NCBI RefSeq assembly: GCF_009758125.1
Contig: NZ_WRXO01000008.1
Span: forward strand, 290,379 to 354,378
Source: Chitinophaga oryziterrae
GTDB taxonomy: Bacteria > Bacteroidota > Bacteroidia > Chitinophagales > Chitinophagaceae
DNA: 64,000 nucleotides
Reading direction: 5' to 3'
Shown: piece after piece, positions 17,889 to 26,181 of the stretch
Layout: the number at the start of each line of letters is the position of its first letter
How positions within the stretch are numbered: position 1 is the stretch's first letter
Made by a program: the position numbers and the translations under genes
The notes under the pieces: model-generated
The model's database searches: none
Seen by the model: the letters and a program-made list of their open reading frames with translations, nothing else
What the model was told of the DNA's origin: nothing

Positions 17889-19115
17889 ATGAAATCAGGT
17901 ACCCGAATTCAATTGTCGTTTATGATGTTCCTGGAGTTTTTTATCTGGGGGTCATGGTTTGTTACGTTGGGAACATTTCTGGGGGCAAATCTCCATGCTG
18001 ATGGAAAGGAAACAGCCAGTGTATTTTCTACTCAGTCTTACGGTGCCATTGTAGCACCATTCATTATCGGGCTGATAGCTGATAAATATTTTAATGCAGA
18101 AAAGATCCTGGGAGTGCTGCACCTGATTGGCGCAGGGTTGATGTTCCTGATGTTCCGTGCAGATAATATCAGTACTTTCTTCCCTTATGTATTTGGTTAT
18201 ATGGTGGGTTATATGCCTACGCTGGCCCTGGTAAACTCTGTATCCTTCCGTCAGATGACGAATCCTGAAAAAGAGTTCTCTTCTATCCGTATCTGGGGTA
18301 CTATAGGCTGGATCGTGGCTGGTCTGCTAATCAGTTATGTATTTCATTGGGATGGAAAACCAGGCATAGAAGCAGGTCAATTGAAAAATACTTTTGCAAT
18401 GGGCAGCGCGGCTTCACTTATCCTTGGCCTGTTCAGCTTTACCCTTCCTAAAACACCTCCAATTAAAAATAAAAATGAGAAAGATAGTATCGGATCTCTC
18501 CTTGGACTGGATGCTATTAAACTGCTGAAGAACTGGAACTTCCTCGTGTTCTTCATCTCTTCCATACTCATTTGTATACCACTGGCATTTTACTATCAGA
18601 ACGCACATCGGTTCATAGAGCAGACAGGCATAGAAAATGTTACCGCTAAAATGGCTATTGGCCAGGTTTCTGAAACATTGTTCCTGTTACTGATACCTGT
18701 ATTCTTCAGCAAGTTCGGTTTTAAGAAAACCATTCTGGTGGGTATGCTGGCATGGGCTGTTCGTTATGCGCTCTTTGCATATGGTAACGGAACTGACCTC
18801 TCCTTCATGCTGCTGATAGGGATCGCATTACATGGTATATGTTACGACTTCTTCTTCGTATCCGGACAAATCTACACAGATGCACAGGCAGGTGAAAAAT
18901 ACAAAAGTGCGGCACAGGGTTTAATTACACTGGCTACTTATGGTTTTGGTATGCTGATCGGTTTCTGGGTTGCAGGTTTCATTACCGATTACTATACGAC
19001 TCATCCTGTTGAGAATTTCTGGCGTCAGATATGGCTGATACCTGCAGGTATTGCCCTGGTAGTATTCCTGTTGTTCCTGGCATTATTCCGCGACGGCAAA
19101 AAACAAGTAGCGTAA
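17889..19115 (+). CDS. Nucleoside permease-like MFS transporter
   Basis: A 408-residue polytopic protein with about 12 hydrophobic segments. It resembles the nucleoside:proton symporter branch (NupG/XapB-like) of the major facilitator superfamily: RIQLSFMMFLEFFIWGSWFV at the start, a central charged loop (PKTPPIKNKNEKDSIGS, about residues 186-202) between two six-helix halves, and ALHGICYDFFFVSGQIYTD in the second half. The substrate is inferred from family resemblance only. It ends in a hairpin and is followed 72 bp later by a sugar-dehydrogenase-like gene. Confidence 0.8.
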   Translation: MKSGTRIQLSFMMFLEFFIWGSWFVTLGTFLGANLHADGKETASVFSTQSYGAIVAPFIIGLIADKYFNAEKILGVLHLIGAGLMFLMFRADNISTFFPYVFGYMVGYMPTLALVNSVSFRQMTNPEKEFSSIRIWGTIGWIVAGLLISYVFHWDGKPGIEAGQLKNTFAMGSAASLILGLFSFTLPKTPPIKNKNEKDSIGSLLGLDAIKLLKNWNFLVFFISSILICIPLAFYYQNAHRFIEQTGIENVTAKMAIGQVSETLFLLLIPVFFSKFGFKKTILVGMLAWAVRYALFAYGNGTDLSFMLLIGIALHGICYDFFFVSGQIYTDAQAGEKYKSAAQGLITLATYGFGMLIGFWVAGFITDYYTTHPVENFWRQIWLIPAGIALVVFLLFLALFRDGKKQVA

Positions 19116-19137
19116 TAAACAGTTATTTTAAATATCG

Positions 19138-19170
19138 CTCCGCAGTGAAGTATTTTACTGCGGAGTTCTC
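19138..19170 (+). terminator. Hairpin between transporter and oxidoreductase genes
   Basis: CTCCGCAGT (19138-19146) pairs with ACTGCGGAG (19157-19165) across a ten-base loop; only a weak T-rich tail follows. It lies 22 bp before the next start codon, so it could act as an attenuator instead of a full stop. Confidence 0.6.
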
Positions 19171-19187
19171 ATTTTAAATCAGAAATT

Positions 19188-20381
19188 ATGCAACGTATTT
19201 CCATGTTAGGCTCCGGCTTTATTGGTCGTTTCTATGCAGATTCTCTGCAGGGACAAAGAAGCCGGGATAAGATTGTCAGTATTTATTCCCGCAGGGAAGA
19301 GAGTGCGAAGAAGTTCGCCGCAGATTATTCCGTTGATCACTGGACACTGGATATGGAAGAATCTATTGCTCATCCGGATGTGGATATCGTTTGTATCGCT
19401 TTGCCCAACAACCTGCACGAAGCAGCAGTGGCGCTTTGCTGTAAGCATAAGAAGGGCGTCATTTGTACCAAACCACTGGGGCGTAATGCAGAAGAGGCAA
19501 AACGCATGCTGGAAGCGGTAGAGAAAGCAGGCATCTTTAATGGTTACCTGGAAGACCTGGTGTATACACCTAAATTTCTGAAGGCGCTGGACAGCGTACA
19601 GCATGGTGCACTGGGACGTATACTCTGGGCTAAATCCCGTGAAACACATCCTGGCCCTCATAGTGAATGGTTCTGGGATAAGGAACAGGCAGGGGGCGGA
19701 TGTATCCTGGACCTGGGTTGTCATTGTGTGGAGATTGCACGCAGTTTTATTGGCAAGGATATTAAACCGGTAGAGGTGATGTGCTGGGCGGATACGCAGG
19801 TAAAACCGATTGATGCGGAGGACCATGCGATCGGCCTTGTGAAATACGAGAATGGCGCGATAGGACAGTTTGAAGTAAGCTGGACTTTCCGCGGCGGACT
19901 TGATCTTCGTGATGAAGTAATGGGAACAGAAGGGACCATATGGCTGAATAGCTTTTTACGCACAGGGTTTGATATGTTTACTACCGGTAAGGGTGCAGAT
20001 TATGTTGCAGAGAAAGCAGAGAGTAACAGTGGCTGGTTATTCCCGGTGGGTGACGAGTTGAATGAGCTGGGATATAATCACATGTTTGCGGACATGTTCC
20101 ATGCAAAAGAAGGGAACCGTCCGGCAAGAGAAACATTCTATGACGGGTATGTAGTGAACGCTATTTTAGATGCTGCTTACCGCAGTGCGGCTACCAAATT
20201 ATGGGAACCTGTGAAACTGGATATATGGCGTGGTAAGAGTGGTTTAAGCAAACATATTACACTCGTGGAATATGATGCGCAGTATTACCTGGTGAAAGAA
20301 GAGATGACACACTTTGGCGCGAAGAAATTAATCTTGAAAGATAAAGCGAGCGGACAGATTATAGAGAGAGTGATTGAATAA
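19188..20381 (+). CDS. Gfo/Idh/MocA family oxidoreductase
   Basis: A 397-residue NAD(P)-dependent dehydrogenase of the glucose-fructose oxidoreductase/inositol dehydrogenase family. The N-terminal Rossmann domain has the dinucleotide motif GSGFIGRFYADSL and the VCIALPNNLHEAAV and VICTKPLGRNAEEAK segments; the last holds the Lys-Pro usually found at the active site. The C-terminal substrate domain carries LDLGCHCVEIARSFIG and DAEDHAIGLVKYENG. The substrate is probably a sugar or cyclitol but cannot be named. The closeness to the transporter gene suggests uptake plus catabolism, by context only. Confidence 0.88.
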   Translation: MQRISMLGSGFIGRFYADSLQGQRSRDKIVSIYSRREESAKKFAADYSVDHWTLDMEESIAHPDVDIVCIALPNNLHEAAVALCCKHKKGVICTKPLGRNAEEAKRMLEAVEKAGIFNGYLEDLVYTPKFLKALDSVQHGALGRILWAKSRETHPGPHSEWFWDKEQAGGGCILDLGCHCVEIARSFIGKDIKPVEVMCWADTQVKPIDAEDHAIGLVKYENGAIGQFEVSWTFRGGLDLRDEVMGTEGTIWLNSFLRTGFDMFTTGKGADYVAEKAESNSGWLFPVGDELNELGYNHMFADMFHAKEGNRPARETFYDGYVVNAILDAAYRSAATKLWEPVKLDIWRGKSGLSKHITLVEYDAQYYLVKEEMTHFGAKKLILKDKASGQIIERVIE

Positions 20382-20386
20382 AATAT

Positions 20387-20420
20387 AAACAGAGAAGGGT
20401 TGATTAATCCTTCTCTGTTT
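20387..20420. terminator. Bidirectional terminator
   Basis: AAACAGAGAAGG (20387-20398) pairs with CCTTCTCTGTTT (20409-20420) around a ten-base loop. It separates the convergent oxidoreductase and DUF6134 genes; its right arm reaches the stop codon of the latter. Confidence 0.8.
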
Positions 20421-21004
20421 TACGATACTCTGATGATATATGCCTTCCCAAAAGTCTGGCTCACTTCTACCTGCATCAATACCCCTTTTTCGTATTTATA
20501 GATGTTCTTTTTACCTTCCGGCAGGGTAAGCTCATATAACCCGTTACCCAGCGTTTTCAGGCTTAAAAACGTCCCTATTGATTCAGAAAAAATACGGGTG
20601 ATCTGATGGGGTTCCATAAAATATAACTCAGATACAGAGTGTGCGATCTCCGGATTGTTCAGGATGGACTTCTCCCCATTCTGTACTATGGTATAGATCT
20701 TTCCATCCTTTTGAATCGTAATAGATTTGCTATCCCCCTCTTTTCCTGAATCTTTAATCACTTTGGACCTTACCATCACACTGTTGTCAAATTCGCAGGA
20801 GATGTCGAGGCTGAACCTGGTAAGAGGCCGCATATCTACTTTGCTTTGTATAGAGATGTTCTTAGCAGTGCCGTTCTGTTTACAATGAGCGCTCACATTA
20901 CCAATAACACGGTTCGCAAAACGGATCTCATACTCGTGATTCTGTCCATATAGCCAGTTCCCAGAGAGGAGAAAAAAAATAATCAATAGGTTGATACCCT
21001 TCAT
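20420..21004 (-). CDS. Exported DUF6134-like protein
   Basis: A 194-residue protein with a signal peptide (LLIIFFLLSGNWLYG, cleavage before QNHEYEI). The mature part is all-beta with repeated short strands (YEIRFANRVIGNVSAHCKQN, MRPLTRFSLDISCEFDN). It resembles DUF6134 proteins, which have no known function. Its two cysteines could form a disulfide. It stands alone: korA upstream ends in a terminator. Confidence 0.65.
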   Translation of the reverse strand: MKGINLLIIFFLLSGNWLYGQNHEYEIRFANRVIGNVSAHCKQNGTAKNISIQSKVDMRPLTRFSLDISCEFDNSVMVRSKVIKDSGKEGDSKSITIQKDGKIYTIVQNGEKSILNNPEIAHSVSELYFMEPHQITRIFSESIGTFLSLKTLGNGLYELTLPEGKKNIYKYEKGVLMQVEVSQTFGKAYIIRVS

Positions 21005-21109
21005 AATCGAGAATTTGGCTAAGAATATGCTACTATATAGCTAACGTACAGTTGTTCCTTTTGTTATAATGTACTAATTATATTGTCAACATATAAGGTT
21101 ATTAAAAAT

Positions 21110-21141
21110 ACAAAATCCTGCCCACGTGGGCAGGATTTTGT
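21110..21141 (-). terminator. Perfect palindrome, terminator of korA
   Basis: The 32 bases are a perfect palindrome centred on CCCACGTGGG with arms AAAATCCTG/CAGGATTTT. On the minus strand it is followed by TATTTTTAATA, so it ends korA transcription about 20 bp past the stop. Confidence 0.8.
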
Positions 21142-21162
21142 TATTAATATGATAACGTCTTG

Positions 21163-23013
21163 TTATTGAAGCATTTCCCTGATCTTAATCACCAGTTCCC
21201 CTTTTGTAATAGGAACACCCATAATTTTATGATAACCCTGGGCATCAATCAGGAACTGATCGCGGATAATTTTGATCAGCTGACCGTTATTGATCTCAGG
21301 AATCAGGATCTTATCATAATTGTGCAGGATCTCTTCCAGGTTTTTAGGGAAAGGACGCATGTACCTGATATGTGCATGTGCTACTTCATGACCTTCTGAC
21401 AACAGATCCAGTACTGCACTCTTGATAGCGCCATAAGTAGAACCCCATCCCAAAACCAGTACCTTCCCTTTTTCAGGGCCTAATTCTATTGTCTGAGGCG
21501 GAATATGATCAGCGATCTTATCAATCTTCTCCTGGCGGATTTTCACCATTACCTGGTGGTTTTCCGGATCGTAACTCACGTTACCGGTGACGTTCTGCTT
21601 TTCCAGACCACCGATACGATGCTCCAGTCCGGGAGTACCGGGTACTGCCCATGGACGTACCAGTTTCTCATCCCGGTGATAAGGCAGGAACTGCTCCTCT
21701 CCTTCTTCCAGTCCTTTTTTGAACTTCACAGCTATTTCCGGCAGATCTGCACTCTGCGGGAAGCGCCAGGGTTCAGCACCGTTGGCGATATATCCATCAC
21801 TCAGGAATATTACCGGTGTCATGTGCTGTACAGCGATGCGGAAGGCTTCGAACACTGCGTTGAAACAGTCTGAAGGTGTAGAGGCCGATACGATCGGCAT
21901 AGGGCATTCGCCATTACGACCGTAATAAGCCTGCAACAGGTCCGATTGCTCTGTTTTGGTTGGCAAGCCCGTAGAAGGACCACCACGCTGAATATTGATG
22001 ATGAGCAAAGGTATTTCCAGCATTACTGCCAGTCCCATTGCTTCACCTTTTAACGCCATACCCGGACCGGAAGTAGTGGTAATACCCATATGTCCACCAT
22101 AGGAAGCGCCGATGGCGGAGGTGATACCGGCTATTTCATCTTCGGCCTGGAAAGTGCGTATATTAAAGTTTTTATAACGGCTCAGTTCATGCAGAATGTC
22201 CGAAGCAGGTGTAATAGGATAAGTCCCCAGGAACAACGGCAGGTTCGACTTCTGACCGGCAGCTATCAACCCGTAGGAAAGGGCGGTATTACCCGTGATG
22301 CTACGGTAGGTACCAGGCTCCATGCGGGCCTTTTCCACGTGGTAGCGGGTAGTGAACGCTTCTACGGTATCCCCGTAATTATATCCGGCCTGTAGTACTT
22401 TCAGGTTGCTTTCCAGGATATCTGGTTTCTTACCGAACTTCTCGTTCAGGAAGGTCTGTGTGCTTTCCAGTGTACGATCGTACATCCAGTATACGAAACC
22501 CAGCACGAACATGTTTTTCGCGCGGTCTTTCTCTTTCATACCCAGCGTACTGTCTTTCAACGCTTCGCGTGTCAGTTTGGTAACATCTATGGTATGGAGC
22601 TGATAGTTAGCCAGGGAGCCATCTTCCAGCGGGTTTACCCCTTCCGGATAGTTCGCGAGGCGAAGGTTCTTTGCATCGAAACCATCTGTGCTGGCGATGA
22701 TGATCCCTCCTTTTTTAAGTCCCTTGAGGTTTGCTTTCAGTGCAGCAGCATTCATAGCTACCAGCACGTCACAGGCATCTCCCGGGGTAAATATGCGGTT
22801 AGATGAAAAGTGTAACTGGAAACCACTCACCCCGGGCAGAGTGCCTATCGGGGCACGTATTTCTGCGGGGAAGTCCGGGAAAGTACTAAGATCATTCCCG
22901 AACAGGGCCGTGTTATTCGAAAACTGGGTACCTGTCAACTGCATACCATCACCACTGTCCCCTGCAAACTTGATCACTACATCCTCTATGTTTTGAATCG
23001 AACTATTTGACAT
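21163..23013 (-). CDS. korA: 2-oxoacid:ferredoxin oxidoreductase, fused gamma-alpha subunit (KorA type)
   Basis: The enzyme converts 2-oxoglutarate (or a related 2-oxoacid) and CoA to the acyl-CoA with reduction of ferredoxin, feeding or bypassing the TCA cycle. The 616-residue subunit has an N-terminal gamma domain (IKFAGDSGDGMQLTGTQFSN ... GVSGFQLHFSS) and a C-terminal alpha domain (GNTALSYGLIAAG, TYPITPASDILHELS, FQAEDEIAGITSAIGASYGG, TTSGPGMALKGEAMGLAV). The thiamine diphosphate and iron-sulfur sites lie in the beta subunit (KorB), usually the adjacent gene; none is found here, as the flanks are DUF6134 and a divergent BI-1 gene. The exact 2-oxoacid is inferred from the family. Confidence 0.9.
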   Translation of the reverse strand: MSNSSIQNIEDVVIKFAGDSGDGMQLTGTQFSNNTALFGNDLSTFPDFPAEIRAPIGTLPGVSGFQLHFSSNRIFTPGDACDVLVAMNAAALKANLKGLKKGGIIIASTDGFDAKNLRLANYPEGVNPLEDGSLANYQLHTIDVTKLTREALKDSTLGMKEKDRAKNMFVLGFVYWMYDRTLESTQTFLNEKFGKKPDILESNLKVLQAGYNYGDTVEAFTTRYHVEKARMEPGTYRSITGNTALSYGLIAAGQKSNLPLFLGTYPITPASDILHELSRYKNFNIRTFQAEDEIAGITSAIGASYGGHMGITTTSGPGMALKGEAMGLAVMLEIPLLIINIQRGGPSTGLPTKTEQSDLLQAYYGRNGECPMPIVSASTPSDCFNAVFEAFRIAVQHMTPVIFLSDGYIANGAEPWRFPQSADLPEIAVKFKKGLEEGEEQFLPYHRDEKLVRPWAVPGTPGLEHRIGGLEKQNVTGNVSYDPENHQVMVKIRQEKIDKIADHIPPQTIELGPEKGKVLVLGWGSTYGAIKSAVLDLLSEGHEVAHAHIRYMRPFPKNLEEILHNYDKILIPEINNGQLIKIIRDQFLIDAQGYHKIMGVPITKGELVIKIREMLQ

Positions 23014-23236
23014 TTATTAGCTTATTTAACTGACCGATATTTTTCAGGCTGTAAATTTAACAATTCGGGAGCTAGTATCCATTGTATAATTATATGCTTT
23101 TCAAAGCGGTCATTATTACAAAAGTACACAAAGTGAATAGACTTTTATGCTGACGTACGTCATAGCTAAAAGTTATGCGGTATAACTTTAAGTGATAGGG
23201 ATGCGAAGACGTGTATCTGTTATCAATTCAGAATCG

Positions 23237-23244
23237 TAAATTTG
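23237..23244 (+). promoter_or_regulatory. Putative -7 promoter element of the BI-1 gene
   Basis: TAAATTTG matches TAnnTTTG and lies 20 bp before the ATG at 23265. Confidence 0.45.
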
Positions 23245-23264
23245 CAGGATAAATTTTTAATATC

Positions 23265-24005
23265 ATGGCATTATTCGAATCCAATAACCCTGTCCTGAAG
23301 GAGAAAACGTTCCAGTCTGTTGCTGCCGACCATTCCAATGGTGTAATGACCATTAATGGAACAGTGGCTAAAATGGGCTTTCTGCTATTGATGGTAATGG
23401 CTGCTGCCATTTATTCCTGGGGGGCTGAAGCAAGACTACAAAATACCATGCCTTTCCTGCTGGTAGGTGGCATAGGCGGTTTTATACTGGCAGTTATTAT
23501 TGTAATTAAGAAAGAGTGGGCTCCTTACCTGGCCCCGGCTTATGCATTGGCAGAAGGCCTGTTCCTGGGGGTTCTTTCAGCTATGTACAGCGGACTGTAT
23601 GATGGTATCGTTTTACAGGCGGTAGGCCTTACTTTCGGTACTTTCATAGCAATGCTGATCCTCTACAGGACCCGTATCATCCGTGCTACTGAGAAGTTCA
23701 GAGCGGTTGTACTGACTGCTACTGCCGGTATTGCTATCTTTTACCTGCTGGCAATGGTGCTGCATATGTTCAATATCAACATGCCTTTCCTCCACGACAG
23801 CAGTATGATCGGTGTGATTTTCTCCCTGGTGGTCGTAGTTGTTGCTGCACTGAACCTGATCCTGGACTTCGATATGATCGAAACCGGGGCTGCACAGGGT
23901 GCACCTAAATACTTTGAGTGGTATGCGTCTTTCGGACTCCTGGTAACCCTGATATGGTTATATCTGGAAATCCTGCGTTTACTAAGTAAACTGAACAGAA
24001 GATAA
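23265..24005 (+). CDS. Bax inhibitor-1/YccA family membrane protein
   Basis: A 246-residue membrane protein with seven hydrophobic segments. The YccA-type pattern is clear: GTVAKMGFLLLMVMAAAIYSW at the first segment, APAYALAEGLFLGVLSAMY, LGTFIAMLILY-like middle helices, and near the end LNLILDFDMIETGAAQGAPK and FGLLVTLIWLYLEILRLLSK. The buried Asp residues of that last block form the pH-sensing calcium-leak site in characterised relatives. Its role in this organism is unknown. It has its own promoter and a strong terminator, so it is monocistronic. Confidence 0.92.
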   Translation: MALFESNNPVLKEKTFQSVAADHSNGVMTINGTVAKMGFLLLMVMAAAIYSWGAEARLQNTMPFLLVGGIGGFILAVIIVIKKEWAPYLAPAYALAEGLFLGVLSAMYSGLYDGIVLQAVGLTFGTFIAMLILYRTRIIRATEKFRAVVLTATAGIAIFYLLAMVLHMFNINMPFLHDSSMIGVIFSLVVVVVAALNLILDFDMIETGAAQGAPKYFEWYASFGLLVTLIWLYLEILRLLSKLNRR

Positions 24006-24024
24006 TATCTCTTTATAAGTAATT

Positions 24025-24060
24025 AAGCCCCCTTCAATCGTTGATTGAAGGGGGCTTTTT
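24025..24060 (+). terminator. Rho-independent terminator of the BI-1 gene
   Basis: A 15-bp perfect stem (24025-24039 with 24043-24057) with GCCCCCTTCAATC as its core and a three-base loop, followed by Ts. Confidence 0.9.
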
Positions 24061-24291
24061 GTTGCGCCAAAGGGGCAGAGTGTAGTAGTGTTCCCCACCA
24101 GGAAATAGTTAAAAGTGTGCAATTTGTTAAAGCATAACCTGTTTACTGTTAAAGGATTCGTAAATGAATGTTAAAAACTGTATCATAAATTTATTAGGGT
24201 CCTGTGGCATGGTAATTGTCCTTTCTACTATGTAGTTCTTTAAAAAATGCTTACGCCATTTCATTCATTTTAACCTTTAAAACTCATTAAC

Positions 24292-24603
24292 ATGAAAAAG
24301 ATATTCGTAAGCATATTTACGCTGGCAGTGATTGGAACATTTGCATTTAAGAATGCGGATACCGGATCAATCTCCGGTAAAGTAACACCGGCAGATGCTG
24401 CTTCACAGGTATGGGCCTTCCAGGGATCAGATACACTGAGATCTCCTGTTACAGACGGGATTTTCACTATCAAAGGTGCCAAAGCAGGTTCTTATACAGT
24501 GATTATAGGCGCTAAAAGTCCTTTTAAAGATGTGACAGTGACAAATGTGAAAGTAGAGGATGACAGAACTACAGATCTCGGAGAGATCAAATTAGCTGAA
24601 TAA
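24292..24603 (+). CDS. Small exported protein with a carboxypeptidase-regulatory-like fold
   Basis: A 103-residue protein with an N-terminal signal (MKKIFVSIFTLAVIGTFAF). The mature part reads like one beta-sandwich module of the carboxypeptidase-regulatory/CnaB type: GSISGKVTPADAASQVWAF, DGIFTIKGAKAGSYTVIIGA, then KDVTVTNVKVEDDRTTDLGE. Such single modules are common in Bacteroidota and are probably envelope proteins, but this one has no known function. A 285-bp region precedes it, in which I see only the previous terminator and AT-rich sequence. Confidence 0.7.
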   Translation: MKKIFVSIFTLAVIGTFAFKNADTGSISGKVTPADAASQVWAFQGSDTLRSPVTDGIFTIKGAKAGSYTVIIGAKSPFKDVTVTNVKVEDDRTTDLGEIKLAE

Positions 24604-24645
24604 TAAATAATAGCAATAGTTGGTTTTCATAGGGGTTAATCAAAA

Positions 24646-24683
24646 AGCCGGTCATATTTCAATACGATCGGCTCTCTTTTTTT
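24646..24683 (+). terminator. Probable terminator
   Basis: AGCCGGTC (24646-24653) pairs with GATCGGCT (24666-24673), with one G-T pair, across a 12-base loop; T7 follows after CTC. Confidence 0.65.
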
Positions 24684-24748
24684 ATCTATTCCATAGGGGT
24701 ATTTCTTCTTCACCCCGTTATAACTGTATAACATAAATCTCCCCCATT

Positions 24749-25504
24749 ATGTATACAGCTAAAAAACAGGTCATTATCGTTTATAGCAGTCTTGGTATAG
24801 GATGGTTGTTGCTGATGATCGTCATATTCAGCTTCATATTATCCGGTTGTAACAAGGAAGTACTTGGCGGATCTGGTCTTATAGTAACAGAAAAACGCCA
24901 GACTGGTAATTTTACGGATGTAGCGGTGGACGGCCCTTTTTATGTACACCTGAAACAAGCGGCAGATACACATGTAGAGATAAGTGCAGAGGATAATTTA
25001 ATGCGTGTGATAGATACATATGTAAGTGGCACCACACTGCATGTCACTTTAAAAAAAGGGGTAAGACTGAATTTTTATAAAGACATTCAGGTATACCTGC
25101 AAAGTGCACATTACCATGTTGTCAGTTTCTCCGGTTCAGGTAGTATTGATAATACGGATACACTGCGCACAGATAATTTTGATTATACGGTGAATGGCAG
25201 TGGCAATGCACGTTTTACAGTAGTAACCCCCAAACTGGGAACGCTGGTGAATGGTAGCGGAGATGTTACGCTGTATGGCAGTGCGGGTGTTTACAACAGC
25301 GATGTTAATGGCAGCGGAGATATCAGCGCGCTGGGCCTTGCCTGTACAGATGCAGGGATCAGTGTAAAGGGTTCCGGCGAACAAACACTCAGTGTTTCAC
25401 ACGCGCTGGATGTGAGCATATGGGGCAGTGGAAATGTGCGGTATAAAGGAAGTCCCGCTGTGAATACAGATATACAGGGATCAGGAAGAGTTATAAAATT
25501 ATAA
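24749..25504 (+). CDS. Head GIN domain lipoprotein (DUF2807)
   Basis: A 251-residue protein with a hydrophobic N-terminus ending in a lipobox (FIILSGC-like: FILSGCNKE). The mature part is a right-handed beta-helix-like DUF2807 domain rich in the repeated turn GSG: SFSGSGSIDN, VNGSGNARF, VNGSGDVTLYG, VNGSGDISALG, KGSGEQTL, WGSGNVRYKG, IQGSGRVIKL. The family is common at the Bacteroidota cell envelope and its function is unknown. It lies about 100 bp upstream of an ECF sigma factor gene on the same strand and may share regulation. Confidence 0.85.
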   Translation: MYTAKKQVIIVYSSLGIGWLLLMIVIFSFILSGCNKEVLGGSGLIVTEKRQTGNFTDVAVDGPFYVHLKQAADTHVEISAEDNLMRVIDTYVSGTTLHVTLKKGVRLNFYKDIQVYLQSAHYHVVSFSGSGSIDNTDTLRTDNFDYTVNGSGNARFTVVTPKLGTLVNGSGDVTLYGSAGVYNSDVNGSGDISALGLACTDAGISVKGSGEQTLSVSHALDVSIWGSGNVRYKGSPAVNTDIQGSGRVIKL

Positions 25505-25595
25505 GTACGAAAGCGTCACACACATGCAAGCTATGCCTATGGTAGCATATTCTGGTCAGTCAAATAACGATGTCAGCAGGAACAGCGACAAATCT

Positions 25596-25603
25596 TATTT
25601 TTG
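25596..25603 (+). promoter_or_regulatory. Putative -7 promoter element of the ECF sigma gene
   Basis: TATTTTTG ends four bases before the ATG at 25608. It supports that start over the upstream in-frame ATG at 25524. Confidence 0.45.
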
Positions 25604-25607
25604 CACC

Positions 25608-26177
25608 ATGCCGGAGAATGCCGAATTACAAAAGCTTTTACAGGAGGATGAAGAGCAGTTTATGGAAACGCTTTTCAGGAACTGGTTCCCTTTTGTCTGT
25701 AAAACCATCTATCGGATTGTGCAGGATACTGCTACAGCAGAGGATCTTGCGCAGGATGTATTCATAAAGATCTGGAACCGTCGGGCCGCCCTGAAGGACG
25801 TATATTTCAAAGCATACCTGCACCGGGCAGCAATTAATATGGCATTGGATCATTTGGACAAGAATAAACGCCGTGGCATGCATATGTCACTGGAAGATCA
25901 CATGGAACCAATACAGGCGGCACCGTCCAGCCTGGGATTGAAACAAACGACGCAGCATATTCAACAGGCGATTGACCGTTTGCCGGAGAAGTGCCGGGAG
26001 ATTTTCATTCTCAGTCGTTATGAAGAACTATCATACCGGGAAATAGCTACTACGCTGAGTATCTCTATTAAAACAGTGGAGAACCAGATGATGACAGCAT
26101 TAAAAAAATTACGGGTGTCTTTGCAGGATTATCTGCACACGATCATCCTCATTATTGCATTACTCTTACAATTTTAA
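25608..26177 (+). CDS. ECF RNA polymerase sigma factor (sigma-70 family, Bacteroidetes type)
   Basis: A 189-residue ECF sigma factor. Region 2 is seen in FRNWFPFVCKTIYRIVQDTA and AEDLAQDVFIKIWNRR, and region 4 in LPEKCREIFILSRYEELSYR followed by EIATTLSISIKTVENQMMTA, which contains the -35-recognition helix. A hydrophobic C-terminal tail (TIILIIALLLQF) follows. The start at 25608 (MPENAELQKLLQEDEEQF) is preferred. The FecR-like anti-sigma gene begins four bases after its stop, forming the usual cell-surface signalling pair. Confidence 0.93.
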   Translation: MPENAELQKLLQEDEEQFMETLFRNWFPFVCKTIYRIVQDTATAEDLAQDVFIKIWNRRAALKDVYFKAYLHRAAINMALDHLDKNKRRGMHMSLEDHMEPIQAAPSSLGLKQTTQHIQQAIDRLPEKCREIFILSRYEELSYREIATTLSISIKTVENQMMTALKKLRVSLQDYLHTIILIIALLLQF

Positions 26178-26181
26178 CGGT

